A DNA stretch of 32,408 bases, taken from assembly GCA_002290555.1 (NCBI GenBank), contig NEUK01000025.1, forward strand, positions 1 to 32,408, given 5' to 3'. A program made the position numbers and the translations under genes. Below, piece after piece: positions 16,273-24,060 of this stretch (position 1 is the first letter of the stretch; every line of letters starts with the position of its first letter). The notes beneath the pieces are model-generated. The model did no database searches and was not told where the DNA came from. It was given only the letters and a program-made list of their open reading frames with translations. The DNA comes from Spartobacteria bacterium AMD-G4. GTDB lineage: Bacteria; Verrucomicrobiota; Verrucomicrobiia; Chthoniobacterales; Terrimicrobiaceae.

Positions 16273-16961
16273 GGTGTCGTGAGGCCGTTGAAGCGGTATC
16301 CATGGCCCCGCACGGTTTCAACCTTTGTAGCATGGTCACCCAGTTTTTCGCGGAGTCTCCGCATGTGGGTGTCCACTGTTCTTGTGTCTGCTCCAGTGGA
16401 ATACCCCCATACATCGCTCAGGAGGGTTTCGCGGGAAAGAGTTTTACTACGGTTGTGGATGAGTGTGAGGAGGAGCTTGAACTCGATGGTGGTCAAATCC
16501 AGACGCTCGTTGCCAATCGAAGCCTTGAGAGTGGATTTATCGATCGCAATGCCATCGACTTCCACGATACTGACCTCCTCGGCAGCGCTGCGTATGCGCC
16601 GCAGCAGACCCTGCACTCGAAGGACGACCTCCTTGGGACTAAATGGCTTGGTGACATAGTCGTCGGCTCCAATTTCGAGGCCCTTCACCCGGTCTTTGAC
16701 CTCGCTGCGGGCGGTCAGCATGAGCACGGGTATGGAAGCCGTTTCGCTGTCGATTTTGAGGGCGCGACACACCTCCAAACCGGTCATTCCGGGGAGCATG
16801 AGGTCGAGAACCACGGCATCCGGCCTCTGGGAGCGCACAGCGGCAAGACCGGCATCGCCGGAATTCGCAATTTGGACTTTGAACCCGGCTTTTTTGAAGT
16901 GGTAGCGAAGCAAATCGACCACATCACTTTCATCTTCGACCAAAAGCACGGTGTCTTCCAT
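16269..16961 (-). CDS. PhoB/OmpR-type response regulator
   Basis: This 230-residue regulator has a canonical receiver domain with acidic pocket E9/D10, phospho-acceptor D53 (AVVLDLMLPGMTG), Thr of LTARS and Lys of YVTKPF, followed by an OmpR/PhoB winged helix (about 130-228, with ETLLSDVWGY, RTVDTHMRRLREKLG and VRGHGYRFN). All key residues are intact, unlike the receiver in the FGE-like fusion. It is the partner of the downstream sensor kinase, whose start overlaps its stop. A strong Shine-Dalgarno AGGAGG (16967-16972) sits 5 bp before the ATG, unusual in this window. It most resembles PhoB, but without pst or phoU genes the stimulus remains inferred. Confidence 0.92.
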   Translation of the reverse strand: MEDTVLLVEDESDVVDLLRYHFKKAGFKVQIANSGDAGLAAVRSQRPDAVVLDLMLPGMTGLEVCRALKIDSETASIPVLMLTARSEVKDRVKGLEIGADDYVTKPFSPKEVVLRVQGLLRRIRSAAEEVSIVEVDGIAIDKSTLKASIGNERLDLTTIEFKLLLTLIHNRSKTLSRETLLSDVWGYSTGADTRTVDTHMRRLREKLGDHATKVETVRGHGYRFNGLTTP

Positions 16962-16966
16962 ACCGC

Positions 16967-16972
16967 CCTCCT
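16967..16972 (-). promoter_or_regulatory. Strong ribosome-binding site of the response regulator
   Basis: On the minus strand AGGAGG lies 5 bp upstream of the ATG at 16961-16959. It is the best Shine-Dalgarno match I see in the window, where most starts have a weak one or none, and it decides this start. Confidence 0.7.
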
Positions 16973-17010
16973 ACTCAAACTCCGTTGGTGCTGCAAGTGG
17001 ACAAATGCAA

Positions 17011-17075
17011 CAAAAAGATCAGGTCACCGCTTGGTGGTTCGGAAAAACAATTAAAACCGAACCGCGGTGACCTGA
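17011..17075 (-). terminator. Long nested hairpin with T-run after exonuclease III
   Basis: A perfect 12-bp inverted repeat (17019-17030 with 17064-17075, TCAGGTCACCGC on the plus strand) encloses a second 7-bp stem GGTTCGG / CCGAACC. Read on the minus strand, the hairpin is followed by TCTTTTTG (17018-17011), the layout of an intrinsic terminator. It lies 69 bp past the stop of the exonuclease gene (17144) and about 60 bp before the response regulator start, so it would separate the two transcription units. A regulatory role for the response regulator leader is an alternative. Confidence 0.65.
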
Positions 17076-17143
17076 GTTGTTGTCTCAACTGTTAGGTTAG
17101 ACTCCTGCCCTATGGCGGTGTTCAAAAATTTTTTCAAAAAAAA

Positions 17144-17899
17144 TCAGGCACCCAAAACCAGTCCCACCGGGCAGTGATCGCTCCCGGTGATGTGGTCATG
17201 GATGAAGGCGGATTGGAGTTTGGGCGTGAGTTTCGAGGACGCGCAGAAGTAATCAATGCGCCACCCGATATTCCTCTCGCGGGCGCCACTCTGGTAACTC
17301 CACCAGGTGTAGCGCCCCCCGCGCGGTTCAAAGTGGCGGAAGGTATCCACAAAACCTGCTGCGAGCGTGAGGTCGAAGGCCTTGCGCTCCTGCAGAGTGA
17401 AGCCAGCGTTGTGCGTGTTGTCCTTGGGGCGTGCTAAATCAATCTCGTGGTGAGCGACATTCAAGTCGCCACAGAAAATGACAGGTTTGGTTTTTTCGAG
17501 GGCCACAAGGTGGTCGATAAATGCCGGCGTCCACTCCCTCGTCCTGTAATCGAGTCGCGTGAGTTCCCGCTTCGAGTTCGGCGTGTAGACATTCACGAGG
17601 AAAAAATCCCCCATGTCGGCGCTGATGACGCGTCCCTCGTTGTCATGCTCCGCCCGTCCGATGCCATTGAATACGGAAACCGGTTTTTTACGGGTCAGGA
17701 TCGCCGTGCCGGAATAGCCGGGCTTGGTGGCCGCATTCCAGAAAACCTCATATCCCTCGAAGGTCTGGGGCACCTGCTCCTCCCGTGCCTTGACCTCTTG
17801 GAGGCAGATCACATCGGGCTGTTCGGCCTCCAGATAATCCATGAAACCCTTGCCGAGTATCGAGCGAATGCCGTTGACGTTCCACGAAATCAATTTCAT
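17144..17899 (-). CDS. xth: Exodeoxyribonuclease III (AP endonuclease)
   Basis: This 251-residue protein is an ExoIII/ExoA-type AP endonuclease and 3'-5' exonuclease of base-excision repair. The active-site residues are in place: N7 (SWNVNG), E35 (CLQEVK), Y105 (VYTPN), D145 and N147 (GDLNVAH), D216 (WRIDYF), and D241/H242 (GSDHCP). Length is normal. I start at the ATG at 17899 (MKLISWNVNG), the conserved beginning of the family, rather than at the GTG at 17917. The purine-rich GGGAGGG directly abuts this ATG, which is oddly close for a Shine-Dalgarno. The gene lies 63 bp downstream of the oxoguanine glycosylase gene on the same strand, and the two functions fit together: the glycosylase makes AP sites and this enzyme incises them. 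Confidence 0.97.
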   Translation of the reverse strand: MKLISWNVNGIRSILGKGFMDYLEAEQPDVICLQEVKAREEQVPQTFEGYEVFWNAATKPGYSGTAILTRKKPVSVFNGIGRAEHDNEGRVISADMGDFFLVNVYTPNSKRELTRLDYRTREWTPAFIDHLVALEKTKPVIFCGDLNVAHHEIDLARPKDNTHNAGFTLQERKAFDLTLAAGFVDTFRHFEPRGGRYTWWSYQSGARERNIGWRIDYFCASSKLTPKLQSAFIHDHITGSDHCPVGLVLGA

Positions 17900-17929
17900 C
17901 CCTCCCAAAAAACACACCGACGGCCAACC

Positions 17930-17956
17930 CCGCGAGAGCGAAATGCCTCTCGGCGG
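17930..17956. other. Stem-loop between glycosylase and exonuclease genes
   Basis: CCGCGAGAG (17930-17938) pairs with CTCTCGGCGG (17947-17956) with one bulged base and an 8-nt loop. On the minus strand a T-rich stretch follows only about 15 bp later, so it is a poor intrinsic terminator and may be a processing or attenuation element, or chance. Confidence 0.3.
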
Positions 17957-17962
17957 AAAATT

Positions 17963-18808
17963 TCAGTTTTTGGGGAGGCTTGGAGACTTCGCCCGCTTCA
18001 GGGAGCGGGCATGGTGGAAGAGGTATTGCTGCACATAGCCCGCATAGGGGCCAAGGCGGCGCCTCGCATAGCGCGCGAGTTCCGCTGCCGTGCCATCGCG
18101 GCCTCCTCGCATGGCGAGCAAAATACGGTGAATCCATGTGTCGATGGGCACGGCATCCAGCCTTTCATAGGCAAACAGCAGGATGCAGTTCGCCACCTTT
18201 ACCCCTACGCCTGGAAGAGTCATAAGAGATTTGCGAAGGGTGGGGGTTCGCTGTTTTGAGAGGGAATCCAGGCTCAGCCGGCCCTCAGCCAAAAGGCGCG
18301 CGGTTTTCAGAAGGTTTTCGGCGCGGTAGCCGAGGCCGCAGTCGCGTAGCGTGGACTCCGAAGCGGTCGCCAGAACCTCAAAGGATGGGTAGGCCGGAAT
18401 CTCGGATCCCTCCACAGCAAGGCCGAAGCGCGCACGGATCGCCAGTGACATCGAGCGGATGTGGGCGACCTGTTTCATGGAACTCGTGATAAATGTGGCG
18501 GTGCACTCCCAATGTGGCTGGCGCAGAATGCGCATTCCTTGGCAGGCTGTGAGCGCCGCTTGGCTCATCGGGTCGCTGGGAAAAGCGGCGGCGATTTCGT
18601 CCAGCGGATGATCCAACGCAAAATGCCGCGCAATCGTGGCAGGATCGCCCTTCTCGACCACCAGCCGCCGGTCTTTTTCGGAAACCCGCACTGGCATCGC
18701 ACCAATCAGCCCGCTCCAAGAGCCGTCCGCGTTCGGATGCCAATGAAAGACCTGCCCGCTCCGGAGGGTGGCGGCGAGGTCAATCGGAGCGGAAAAGGGA
18801 TCCGTCAC
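17963..18808 (-). CDS. ogg: 8-oxoguanine DNA glycosylase (OGG1 type, HhH-GPD)
   Basis: This 281-residue protein is an OGG1-like bifunctional glycosylase that removes 8-oxoguanine. It has the N-terminal beta domain start LRSGQVFHW (compare GQSFRW in OGG1), the WECTATFITSS segment, and the helix-hairpin-helix motif LPGVGVKVANCILL with catalytic Lys204 and Asp223 (AVPIDTWIH). The asparagines that follow the SS pair in eukaryotic OGG1 (NNN) are replaced by MKQ, so lesion recognition may differ. The start is GTG at 18808, overlapping the upstream stop by four bases (GTGA). The longer frame to 19312 crosses the upstream gene and is not supported. The next gene downstream is exonuclease III, making a compact base-excision-repair unit. 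Confidence 0.93.
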   Translation of the reverse strand: MTDPFSAPIDLAATLRSGQVFHWHPNADGSWSGLIGAMPVRVSEKDRRLVVEKGDPATIARHFALDHPLDEIAAAFPSDPMSQAALTACQGMRILRQPHWECTATFITSSMKQVAHIRSMSLAIRARFGLAVEGSEIPAYPSFEVLATASESTLRDCGLGYRAENLLKTARLLAEGRLSLDSLSKQRTPTLRKSLMTLPGVGVKVANCILLFAYERLDAVPIDTWIHRILLAMRGGRDGTAAELARYARRRLGPYAGYVQQYLFHHARSLKRAKSPSLPKN

Positions 18809-19047
18809 GCCTCCTCCAGCCACGCGAGAGCCTTCGTGTAGCTCTGGCGCTCGAGGTAGTGGCGGAGTGTGGGGTCGGTGTTGGCAGGGAGGCTGCCGAC
18901 AAGCGTGTCGAGCTGGCCCGCTACGGCTTTCAATGCCTCCAGATGAGCTACTGCATCGCGGTCGCGGAAGGCGTGGTCGGCCACGATATCGAGACGGGCT
19001 TTGACGGCGGCGTGGAGGCTTTTGTGCAAGGAGGCAAGATCGCTCAT
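18805..19047 (-). CDS. Small helical protein coupled to the glycosylase gene
   Basis: This 80-residue protein is not recognised. It is almost entirely helical with regular hydrophobic spacing (MSDLASLHKSLHAAVKARLD, then AHLEALKAVAGQLDTLVGSL, then YLERQSYTKALAWLEE) and has no cysteine, signal peptide or membrane span. It could be a small helical bundle or a partner protein. Its stop codon overlaps the GTG start of the OGG1-type glycosylase (GTGA), so the two are probably translated together and the protein may assist repair or simply lead the operon. The start is the ATG at 19047; no strong Shine-Dalgarno is visible. Confidence 0.7.
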   Translation of the reverse strand: MSDLASLHKSLHAAVKARLDIVADHAFRDRDAVAHLEALKAVAGQLDTLVGSLPANTDPTLRHYLERQSYTKALAWLEEA

Positions 19048-19132
19048 GGGATGTTGTCTTATGGCTTTTGAGGAAAGAAAACCAGCCCTTCATGGCGACT
19101 TCACCCTTTCTTTGTGGGGAGGCGTTTCCATA

Positions 19133-19504
19133 ATGTCCGGCACACAAATTATGATCGCAAATTTCCTCAGCGCCCTCGGCGGATCCAAGGACGGCATGGT
19201 CGTCTCCTTTCTCAAGCCTGAACTGGAAAAGCAGCTTGCTGGCATCGGCACCATTCAAAACATCGAGCTGGATACCCCGAACAAGCGTGCGGCCGTGACG
19301 ATCGCCATGCACGGGGATCCCAACCCGGTCAAAATCCAGATCGACCGCTACTCGCTTGCGCCATCCCCCGCCGGTTCACTGCTCACCATACACGACTACT
19401 CATGTCCCACGCACGAGTGGCTCGCCAAGCTTGGAAAAAAAATCCGCCCGACTTTTGAAATTCCGCTGCCTGTCCCGTATGCGATGGCCAGCGCGCTCGT
19501 TTGA
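19133..19504 (+). CDS. Hypothetical protein, 123 residues
   Basis: I do not recognise this 123-residue soluble protein. It has no signal peptide. The sequence reads as an alpha/beta fold: a helix (MIANFLSALGGSKDGMVVSF), strands IQNIELDTPNKRAAVTIAMH and VKIQIDRYSL, and a C-terminal segment rich in Pro (FEIPLPVPYAMASALV). The strand pair with alternating hydrophobics suggests a lipid- or protein-binding sheet, but this is guesswork. The ATG at 19133 follows a GGGGAGG sequence about 10 bp upstream; the later ATG at 19151 is a second option. It is divergent from the 80-residue gene (85 bp apart) and converges on glucokinase with 17 bp between stops. Confidence 0.65.
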   Translation: MSGTQIMIANFLSALGGSKDGMVVSFLKPELEKQLAGIGTIQNIELDTPNKRAAVTIAMHGDPNPVKIQIDRYSLAPSPAGSLLTIHDYSCPTHEWLAKLGKKIRPTFEIPLPVPYAMASALV

Positions 19505-19521
19505 GCTGGCGAGGCGCCCTC

Positions 19522-20526
19522 TTACCTGGCGGTGCTCTTCTCGAGGGCGTGGTAGGCGGCTCCGAGGAGTGCGGCTTGGTCGTTGAGGATCACGAATACG
19601 GGCATGTTTTCCATAAGCGATGAGAGGCGACCCTTGTCGTTGAATGCATGAAGGAATGCCACGCCTTGGATGTGCTTGAGGAGCTTTACTGGTATGCCCC
19701 CACCGAGGAACACGCCGCCAGTGGCCATCGTTTTAAGGGCCATGTTTGACGCTTCTGCGCCAAGACAGTTGACGAAAATATCCAAGGTCTTCGCGCACAT
19801 CGGGCACTCGCCAGAGTCAGCAAAGCGGGAAATAACCTCGCCAGCGACCCGGGTTTGCATGGCCTCGGCGACAGCGGGAAGTTCGGACCCTCGGCCTGTA
19901 TCGCGGAGGAATTTGTAGATGTTTTCGATGCCCATGCCGGAGGCCACGCGCTCGGCACTCACGTGCCCGAATTGCTTGATGAGATATTCGAGCAAGGCGA
20001 TTTCGAGTTCACTCCTGGGTGCGAAATCTGCGTGCCCACCCTCGCAGGCCCAGACATGGTGGCGGTGCCCATCCCAGAAGAGTCCTGCCTCGCCGAGTCC
20101 CGTTCCGGGAGAGACGATACAGCGGTTGCCTTGGGCATCGGTAGCCCCCCTTTGGACAATGGCAAAGTCCGAGGCAGGCAGGTGTGCGATGCCGCAGGCG
20201 TTGGCTGCGAGGTCGTTCAGCACCCCGACATGTGGGATTTGAAATTCCACCGAGATCTCCGCAGCGTCCACGCCCCAGCTGAGGTTTGTCGGCTTGGCGC
20301 GACCGTTGTGCACGACACCAGGGACGCCGAATCCGGCGGCGAGGATCGGCTGGGTCTCTTCGGCGAGAAATTCGCGCAGGATGGCATTCAGGCCGGGATA
20401 ACCCGCGCTCGGGTAGCGCTGTTGACGCTCGAGGGAGAGCTTGCCGCCGATGACATGAAAGAGGGCGATGTTCGACTTTGTGCCGCCGATGTCGCCCGCG
20501 AGGATGAGGTGAGGTCGTGTGGGCAC
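19522..20526 (-). CDS. glk: Glucokinase
   Basis: This 334-residue protein is an E. coli Glk-type glucokinase, phosphorylating glucose with ATP to glucose 6-phosphate. Recognisable parts are the ATP-binding LAGDIGGTKSNIALF near the N-terminus, NLSWGVDAAEI, LNDLAANACGI (with the catalytic Asp), SPGTGLGEA, the EGGHADFAPRSELE motif characteristic of the family, GHVSAERVASGMG, GGVFLGGGI and the C-terminal LNDQAALLGAAYHA. The start is GTG at 20526, one base after the stop of zwf, so the two form a tight operon that feeds glucose into the oxidative pentose phosphate pathway. The longer frame to 20655 runs through the end of zwf and is not used. Confidence 0.93.
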   Translation of the reverse strand: MPTRPHLILAGDIGGTKSNIALFHVIGGKLSLERQQRYPSAGYPGLNAILREFLAEETQPILAAGFGVPGVVHNGRAKPTNLSWGVDAAEISVEFQIPHVGVLNDLAANACGIAHLPASDFAIVQRGATDAQGNRCIVSPGTGLGEAGLFWDGHRHHVWACEGGHADFAPRSELEIALLEYLIKQFGHVSAERVASGMGIENIYKFLRDTGRGSELPAVAEAMQTRVAGEVISRFADSGECPMCAKTLDIFVNCLGAEASNMALKTMATGGVFLGGGIPVKLLKHIQGVAFLHAFNDKGRLSSLMENMPVFVILNDQAALLGAAYHALEKSTAR

Positions 20527-20527
20527 T

Positions 20528-22057
20528 TTAGCGATCCAGTTTGTATTGGTGCCAAGAGTGGCCGGATTTTTCGATGAGACGGTCGGACGCGTCCGGCCCC
20601 CAAGTGCCAGCCGCATAGTTTGGAAAGTCTCGCGGATGCAGTGCCTGCCAGACATCGAGGATAGGGTTCACGATCCGCCAGGAGGCATCCACGCTGTCGT
20701 AGCGGTGGAAGAGCGTCATATCGCCGATCATGCAATCATAAAGTAAAGTCTCGTAGCCGGTGGCGGCAGTCGATTCGCCGAATTCTTTGTAGCTGAAGTC
20801 AAGTGGCACATTCGCAATAGAAACGCTGGGGCCAGGCCGCTTCGCATGGATATCCATCGTGATGCCCTCGTCGGGCTGCACATGGATGACAAGGCGGTTT
20901 GGCATGATGTTTTCATCCGCACTCTTTCCAAACAGCAGGAGTGGCGTGCGCTTGAAGCCGATCACGATTTGGGTCGTGTGTGTGGCGAGGCGCTTGCCAC
21001 TGCGAATGAAGAATGGCACATCGGCCCAGCGCCAGTTGTCTACTTCGAGTTTCATGGCTACAAAAGTCTCGGTATTCGACTGAGGATTTACATCCGGTTC
21101 TGTGCGGTAAGCGGGCACATTTTTGCCGCCGATGATTCCCGCGCCGTATTGGCCGCGAACGGTGTTGGCCAGGACCTCCTCGGGTTCCATCGGGCGGATG
21201 GCCTCGAGGACCTTCACCTTTTCGTTGCGCACGCTGTCACCGGAGATCGAGGTGGGCGGCTCCATGGCGACAAGCGAGAGGACGGAGAGGATGTGGTTCT
21301 GAACCATGTCGCGCGTCACGCCGGAGTGGTCGTAGTAGCCGCCGCGCAGCTCCACGCCGAGCTCCTCGGCCACCGTGATCTGGACATAGTCGATGTAACG
21401 GCGGTTCCAGATCGGCTCGAAAACGCTGTTCCCGAATCGGAAGACCATGATGTTTTGAACGGTTTCTTTGCCGAGGTAGTGGTCGATACGGTAAATCTGC
21501 GACTCGGCGACATGCTTGGTGAGGTCCGCATTCAGGTCGCGTGCGCTCTGCAGGTCGTGTCCAAAGGGCTTTTCAATAATGATGCGGCGCCAGGCCTCGG
21601 GTTTTTCCTCGGTGAGACCTGCATTTCCGAGCTGCTCGACCACCTTGCCGAAGAAGCTTGGCGAGATGGCGAGGTAAAAAAGCACATTGCCTGGCAGGTT
21701 CCAAGTCTTCTGGACTTCTGCGATTTTTGCCCCGAGCTGCTGGAAGGTGTCGGGATTGTTGAAGTCACCGGAAATGTAGTAGCTGCGGCTCGAAAAGTCC
21801 GCCCACTCGGCCTGATCGACCGGACGGGTCGCAAATTGTTGGATGTCTGAGGTGATCTGAGACCGAAAAAGCTCGTCGTTGCTGTCGCTCACCGCCACGC
21901 CGACAACGGCGAAATTTTCAGGCAGGAGTTTAAGAGCTTTGAGATTGTAGAGGGCCGGAAGGAGCTTGCGCTTGGTCAGGTCCCCTGAGGCTCCGAAGAT
22001 GACAATGGTGCACGGGTCGCCGGGACACTCGTGGCCGGTCAAAGGTTTGGTAGACAT
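20528..22057 (-). CDS. zwf: Glucose-6-phosphate 1-dehydrogenase
   Basis: This 509-residue enzyme oxidises glucose 6-phosphate to 6-phosphogluconolactone with NADP+. It has the N-terminal Rossmann signature GASGDLTKRKL (22-32), EKPFG (162-166) and the active-site motif RIDHYLGKE (190-198) with its catalytic His pair region, and is of normal family length. It starts at the ATG at 22057 with AGGA six bases upstream. Glk follows one base after its stop. A perfect 7-bp hairpin (22068-22085) lies directly before the ribosome-binding site, which may influence translation. Confidence 0.98.
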   Translation of the reverse strand: MSTKPLTGHECPGDPCTIVIFGASGDLTKRKLLPALYNLKALKLLPENFAVVGVAVSDSNDELFRSQITSDIQQFATRPVDQAEWADFSSRSYYISGDFNNPDTFQQLGAKIAEVQKTWNLPGNVLFYLAISPSFFGKVVEQLGNAGLTEEKPEAWRRIIIEKPFGHDLQSARDLNADLTKHVAESQIYRIDHYLGKETVQNIMVFRFGNSVFEPIWNRRYIDYVQITVAEELGVELRGGYYDHSGVTRDMVQNHILSVLSLVAMEPPTSISGDSVRNEKVKVLEAIRPMEPEEVLANTVRGQYGAGIIGGKNVPAYRTEPDVNPQSNTETFVAMKLEVDNWRWADVPFFIRSGKRLATHTTQIVIGFKRTPLLLFGKSADENIMPNRLVIHVQPDEGITMDIHAKRPGPSVSIANVPLDFSYKEFGESTAATGYETLLYDCMIGDMTLFHRYDSVDASWRIVNPILDVWQALHPRDFPNYAAGTWGPDASDRLIEKSGHSWHQYKLDR

Positions 22058-22067
22058 AAGAGTTCCT

Positions 22068-22085
22068 GCGTATCGGAGGATACGC
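22068..22085 (-). promoter_or_regulatory. Stem-loop abutting the zwf ribosome-binding site
   Basis: GCGTATC (22068-22074) pairs perfectly with GATACGC (22079-22085) around a 4-nt loop. On the minus strand the AGGA of the zwf ribosome-binding site follows at once. There is no T-run, so it is not an intrinsic terminator. It could stabilise the zwf 5' end or affect ribosome access. Confidence 0.45.
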
Positions 22086-22123
22086 CCTGCGACAAGACAT
22101 CCGTTTGATCCCTGCCGAAAAAG

Positions 22124-23980
22124 CTAAGCGGCAGACTCCGCCTCGCACTGGGCGGCACTGGCGAGCCACTCGGCATTGGCCTTTTCCAGAGAGTCTCCCA
22201 AATCGGCAAGCTCGCGATTGATGCGTATCGCGAGGGAGGGATTGTCGTGCGTTTCCTTCTCCTCCATGGCGGATGTGAGTTCACGCTGACGGGCTTCAAG
22301 TGTCTGGATCTGCGCCTCGAGTTCGGCGACACGCCTCTCGCGAGCACGCTTCTCGGCGGCCTCGGCCTTGCGGACCTCCGCTTCGGCACGGCGTTGGGCT
22401 TTGATTTCCTTGAGCCCCATCTTCGGCTGATCCGAGGACTTTGCGGCCGCGGCCTCGGGCTGGAAATTTCCCAGTGAGGCGACGGTGCCCGCCCTCACGC
22501 TCCCGCCTGCACGCGACTTCTCGCGGAAGTAATCGTAATCCCCCGCGTAGGGCGTGAGTTTGCCAGCCTGCACATGGATGACGGATGTGGCGATGGCTCG
22601 AATGAAATGCACATCGTGACTCACAAAAAAGATGGTTCCCTCGTAGGGCTTGAGCGCTCGAATGAGCGCATCGATGCTCGGCATGTCGAGGTGGGTCGTG
22701 GGCTCGTCGAGGAGCAGGAAATTCGGAGGATCCAGGAGAAGCTTGACCAGCGCCACACGGCTTTTCTCCCCGCCGCTGAGGACGCGGATCGGCTTGAAGA
22801 CATCATCCCCTCGAAACAAAAAGGCTCCCAGCACGGTGCGCGCAGCCTGCTCGGGAACCGGGCGGGAAATGGACTGCACCTCCTCGAGCACAGAGAGATT
22901 GGTGTTGAGCCCCTCGGTGCGGTGTTGGGCAAAGTAGCCGATGCCGCAGTTGTGGCCGGGTGTGCGCGAACCCGCCTCGAGTTCCAGTTGGCCACCGAGG
23001 ATTTTCAACAATGTGGATTTGCCTGCCCCATTCGGGCCCACCAGAACGGTTCGCTGGCCCTTTTCGATTTCGAGGTTGAGATTCTCATAAATAACCTTTT
23101 CGCCGTAGGCCTGCCGAATGCCCTCGAGGGCAATCACCCGCTGACCGCCTCGCGGAGGCTGTGGAAAACGGAAACTCACCGTCGGCTCGTCGGACTCGGG
23201 CGCCTCTATGCGCACCATGCGGGCGAGTTGCTTGATACGGTCTTGCGCCTGTGCGGCCTTGCTGGCTTTCGCACGGAAGCGGTTGATGAAATCCTCAAGG
23301 TGGGCAATTTCTTTTTGCTGATTGCGGTAGGCGGCGAGTTGCTGCTCCTCGCGGGCTTTTTTCTGGTCCAGACAGGCGTCGTAGTTTCCCGTGTAGCGAA
23401 TGAGTTTGCGGTGCCGGATTTCGACAATCCCCCGGCAGATGAGGTTGAGGAATTCACGGTCGTGCGAAATAGTGAGAATGGCCCCCGGATAACCCACGAG
23501 ATGGTTTTGGAACCACCCGAGGGTCTCCAGATCGAGATGGTTGGTGGGCTCGTCGAGTAAAAGCAAATCGGGCTCCTCGACCAGTAACCGTGCGAGGTGC
23601 GCCCGCATGATCCATCCGCCGCTCAACTCGCGCAGCGGACGATGGAAGTCGCCCTCGCGAAACGCCAAGCCGGACAAAATCCGCTTAGCCATGGCCTCCG
23701 ATCGGCCGTCAGCTTCGGCGCCTGCGGCCAGCTCCATCACAGAGTTCTCGCTCACTGCCGCCGTTTCTTGGGGCAAATATCCAACCCGCGTTCCGCGCTG
23801 CAGCGTGACCTGTCCCTCGTCGGGTTCGTCATTGCGGAGCAGCAAGGAAAAGAGTGTTGATTTGCCCGCGCCATTCGGGCCGATCAGCCCGATGCGGTCG
23901 CCCGCGTTCACTTGAAGCGCGGCGTCCTCGAAAAGAACACGCCCGCCAAAAGATTTTGTCACCTGTGAAAGAGTCAGCAT
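22124..23980 (-). CDS. ABC-F family ATPase
   Basis: This 618-residue protein is a duplicated ABC ATPase without membrane spans, of the ABC-F (Uup/YheS/EttA-like) class that acts on ribosomes or in antibiotic protection. Each half has a Walker A GPNGAGKST (34-42 in the first; again near 325), an LSGG signature (LRELSGGWIMRAHLA; RVLSGGEKSRVALV) and Walker B with LLLDEPTNHLD and LLLDEPTTHLD. The arm/linker between halves is Lys/Glu-rich (KKAREEQQLAAYRNQQKEIA). The C-terminus (about 530-600) is a long charged coiled coil, as in Uup. It starts at the ATG at 23980. The downstream zwf is 66 bp away. Which ABC-F subgroup it belongs to cannot be settled by eye. Confidence 0.93.
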   Translation of the reverse strand: MLTLSQVTKSFGGRVLFEDAALQVNAGDRIGLIGPNGAGKSTLFSLLLRNDEPDEGQVTLQRGTRVGYLPQETAAVSENSVMELAAGAEADGRSEAMAKRILSGLAFREGDFHRPLRELSGGWIMRAHLARLLVEEPDLLLLDEPTNHLDLETLGWFQNHLVGYPGAILTISHDREFLNLICRGIVEIRHRKLIRYTGNYDACLDQKKAREEQQLAAYRNQQKEIAHLEDFINRFRAKASKAAQAQDRIKQLARMVRIEAPESDEPTVSFRFPQPPRGGQRVIALEGIRQAYGEKVIYENLNLEIEKGQRTVLVGPNGAGKSTLLKILGGQLELEAGSRTPGHNCGIGYFAQHRTEGLNTNLSVLEEVQSISRPVPEQAARTVLGAFLFRGDDVFKPIRVLSGGEKSRVALVKLLLDPPNFLLLDEPTTHLDMPSIDALIRALKPYEGTIFFVSHDVHFIRAIATSVIHVQAGKLTPYAGDYDYFREKSRAGGSVRAGTVASLGNFQPEAAAAKSSDQPKMGLKEIKAQRRAEAEVRKAEAAEKRARERRVAELEAQIQTLEARQRELTSAMEEKETHDNPSLAIRINRELADLGDSLEKANAEWLASAAQCEAESAA

Positions 23981-24060
23981 CCTGTTTTAGAAAAGCCGAG
24001 TAAACTGGCGGAGCAAAGCCTCCCCGTCCAACGCAATTTTCTCCGTGCCCCGCATGATCA

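Noticed and set aside
18809-19312. N-terminal extension of the OGG1-type glycosylase
   Set aside because: It crosses the 80-residue gene and the next promoter region; the GTGA overlap at 18805-18808 gives a natural start.
20846-21850. Plus-strand frame of 334 codons
   Set aside because: It is antisense to zwf and has no recognisable protein features.
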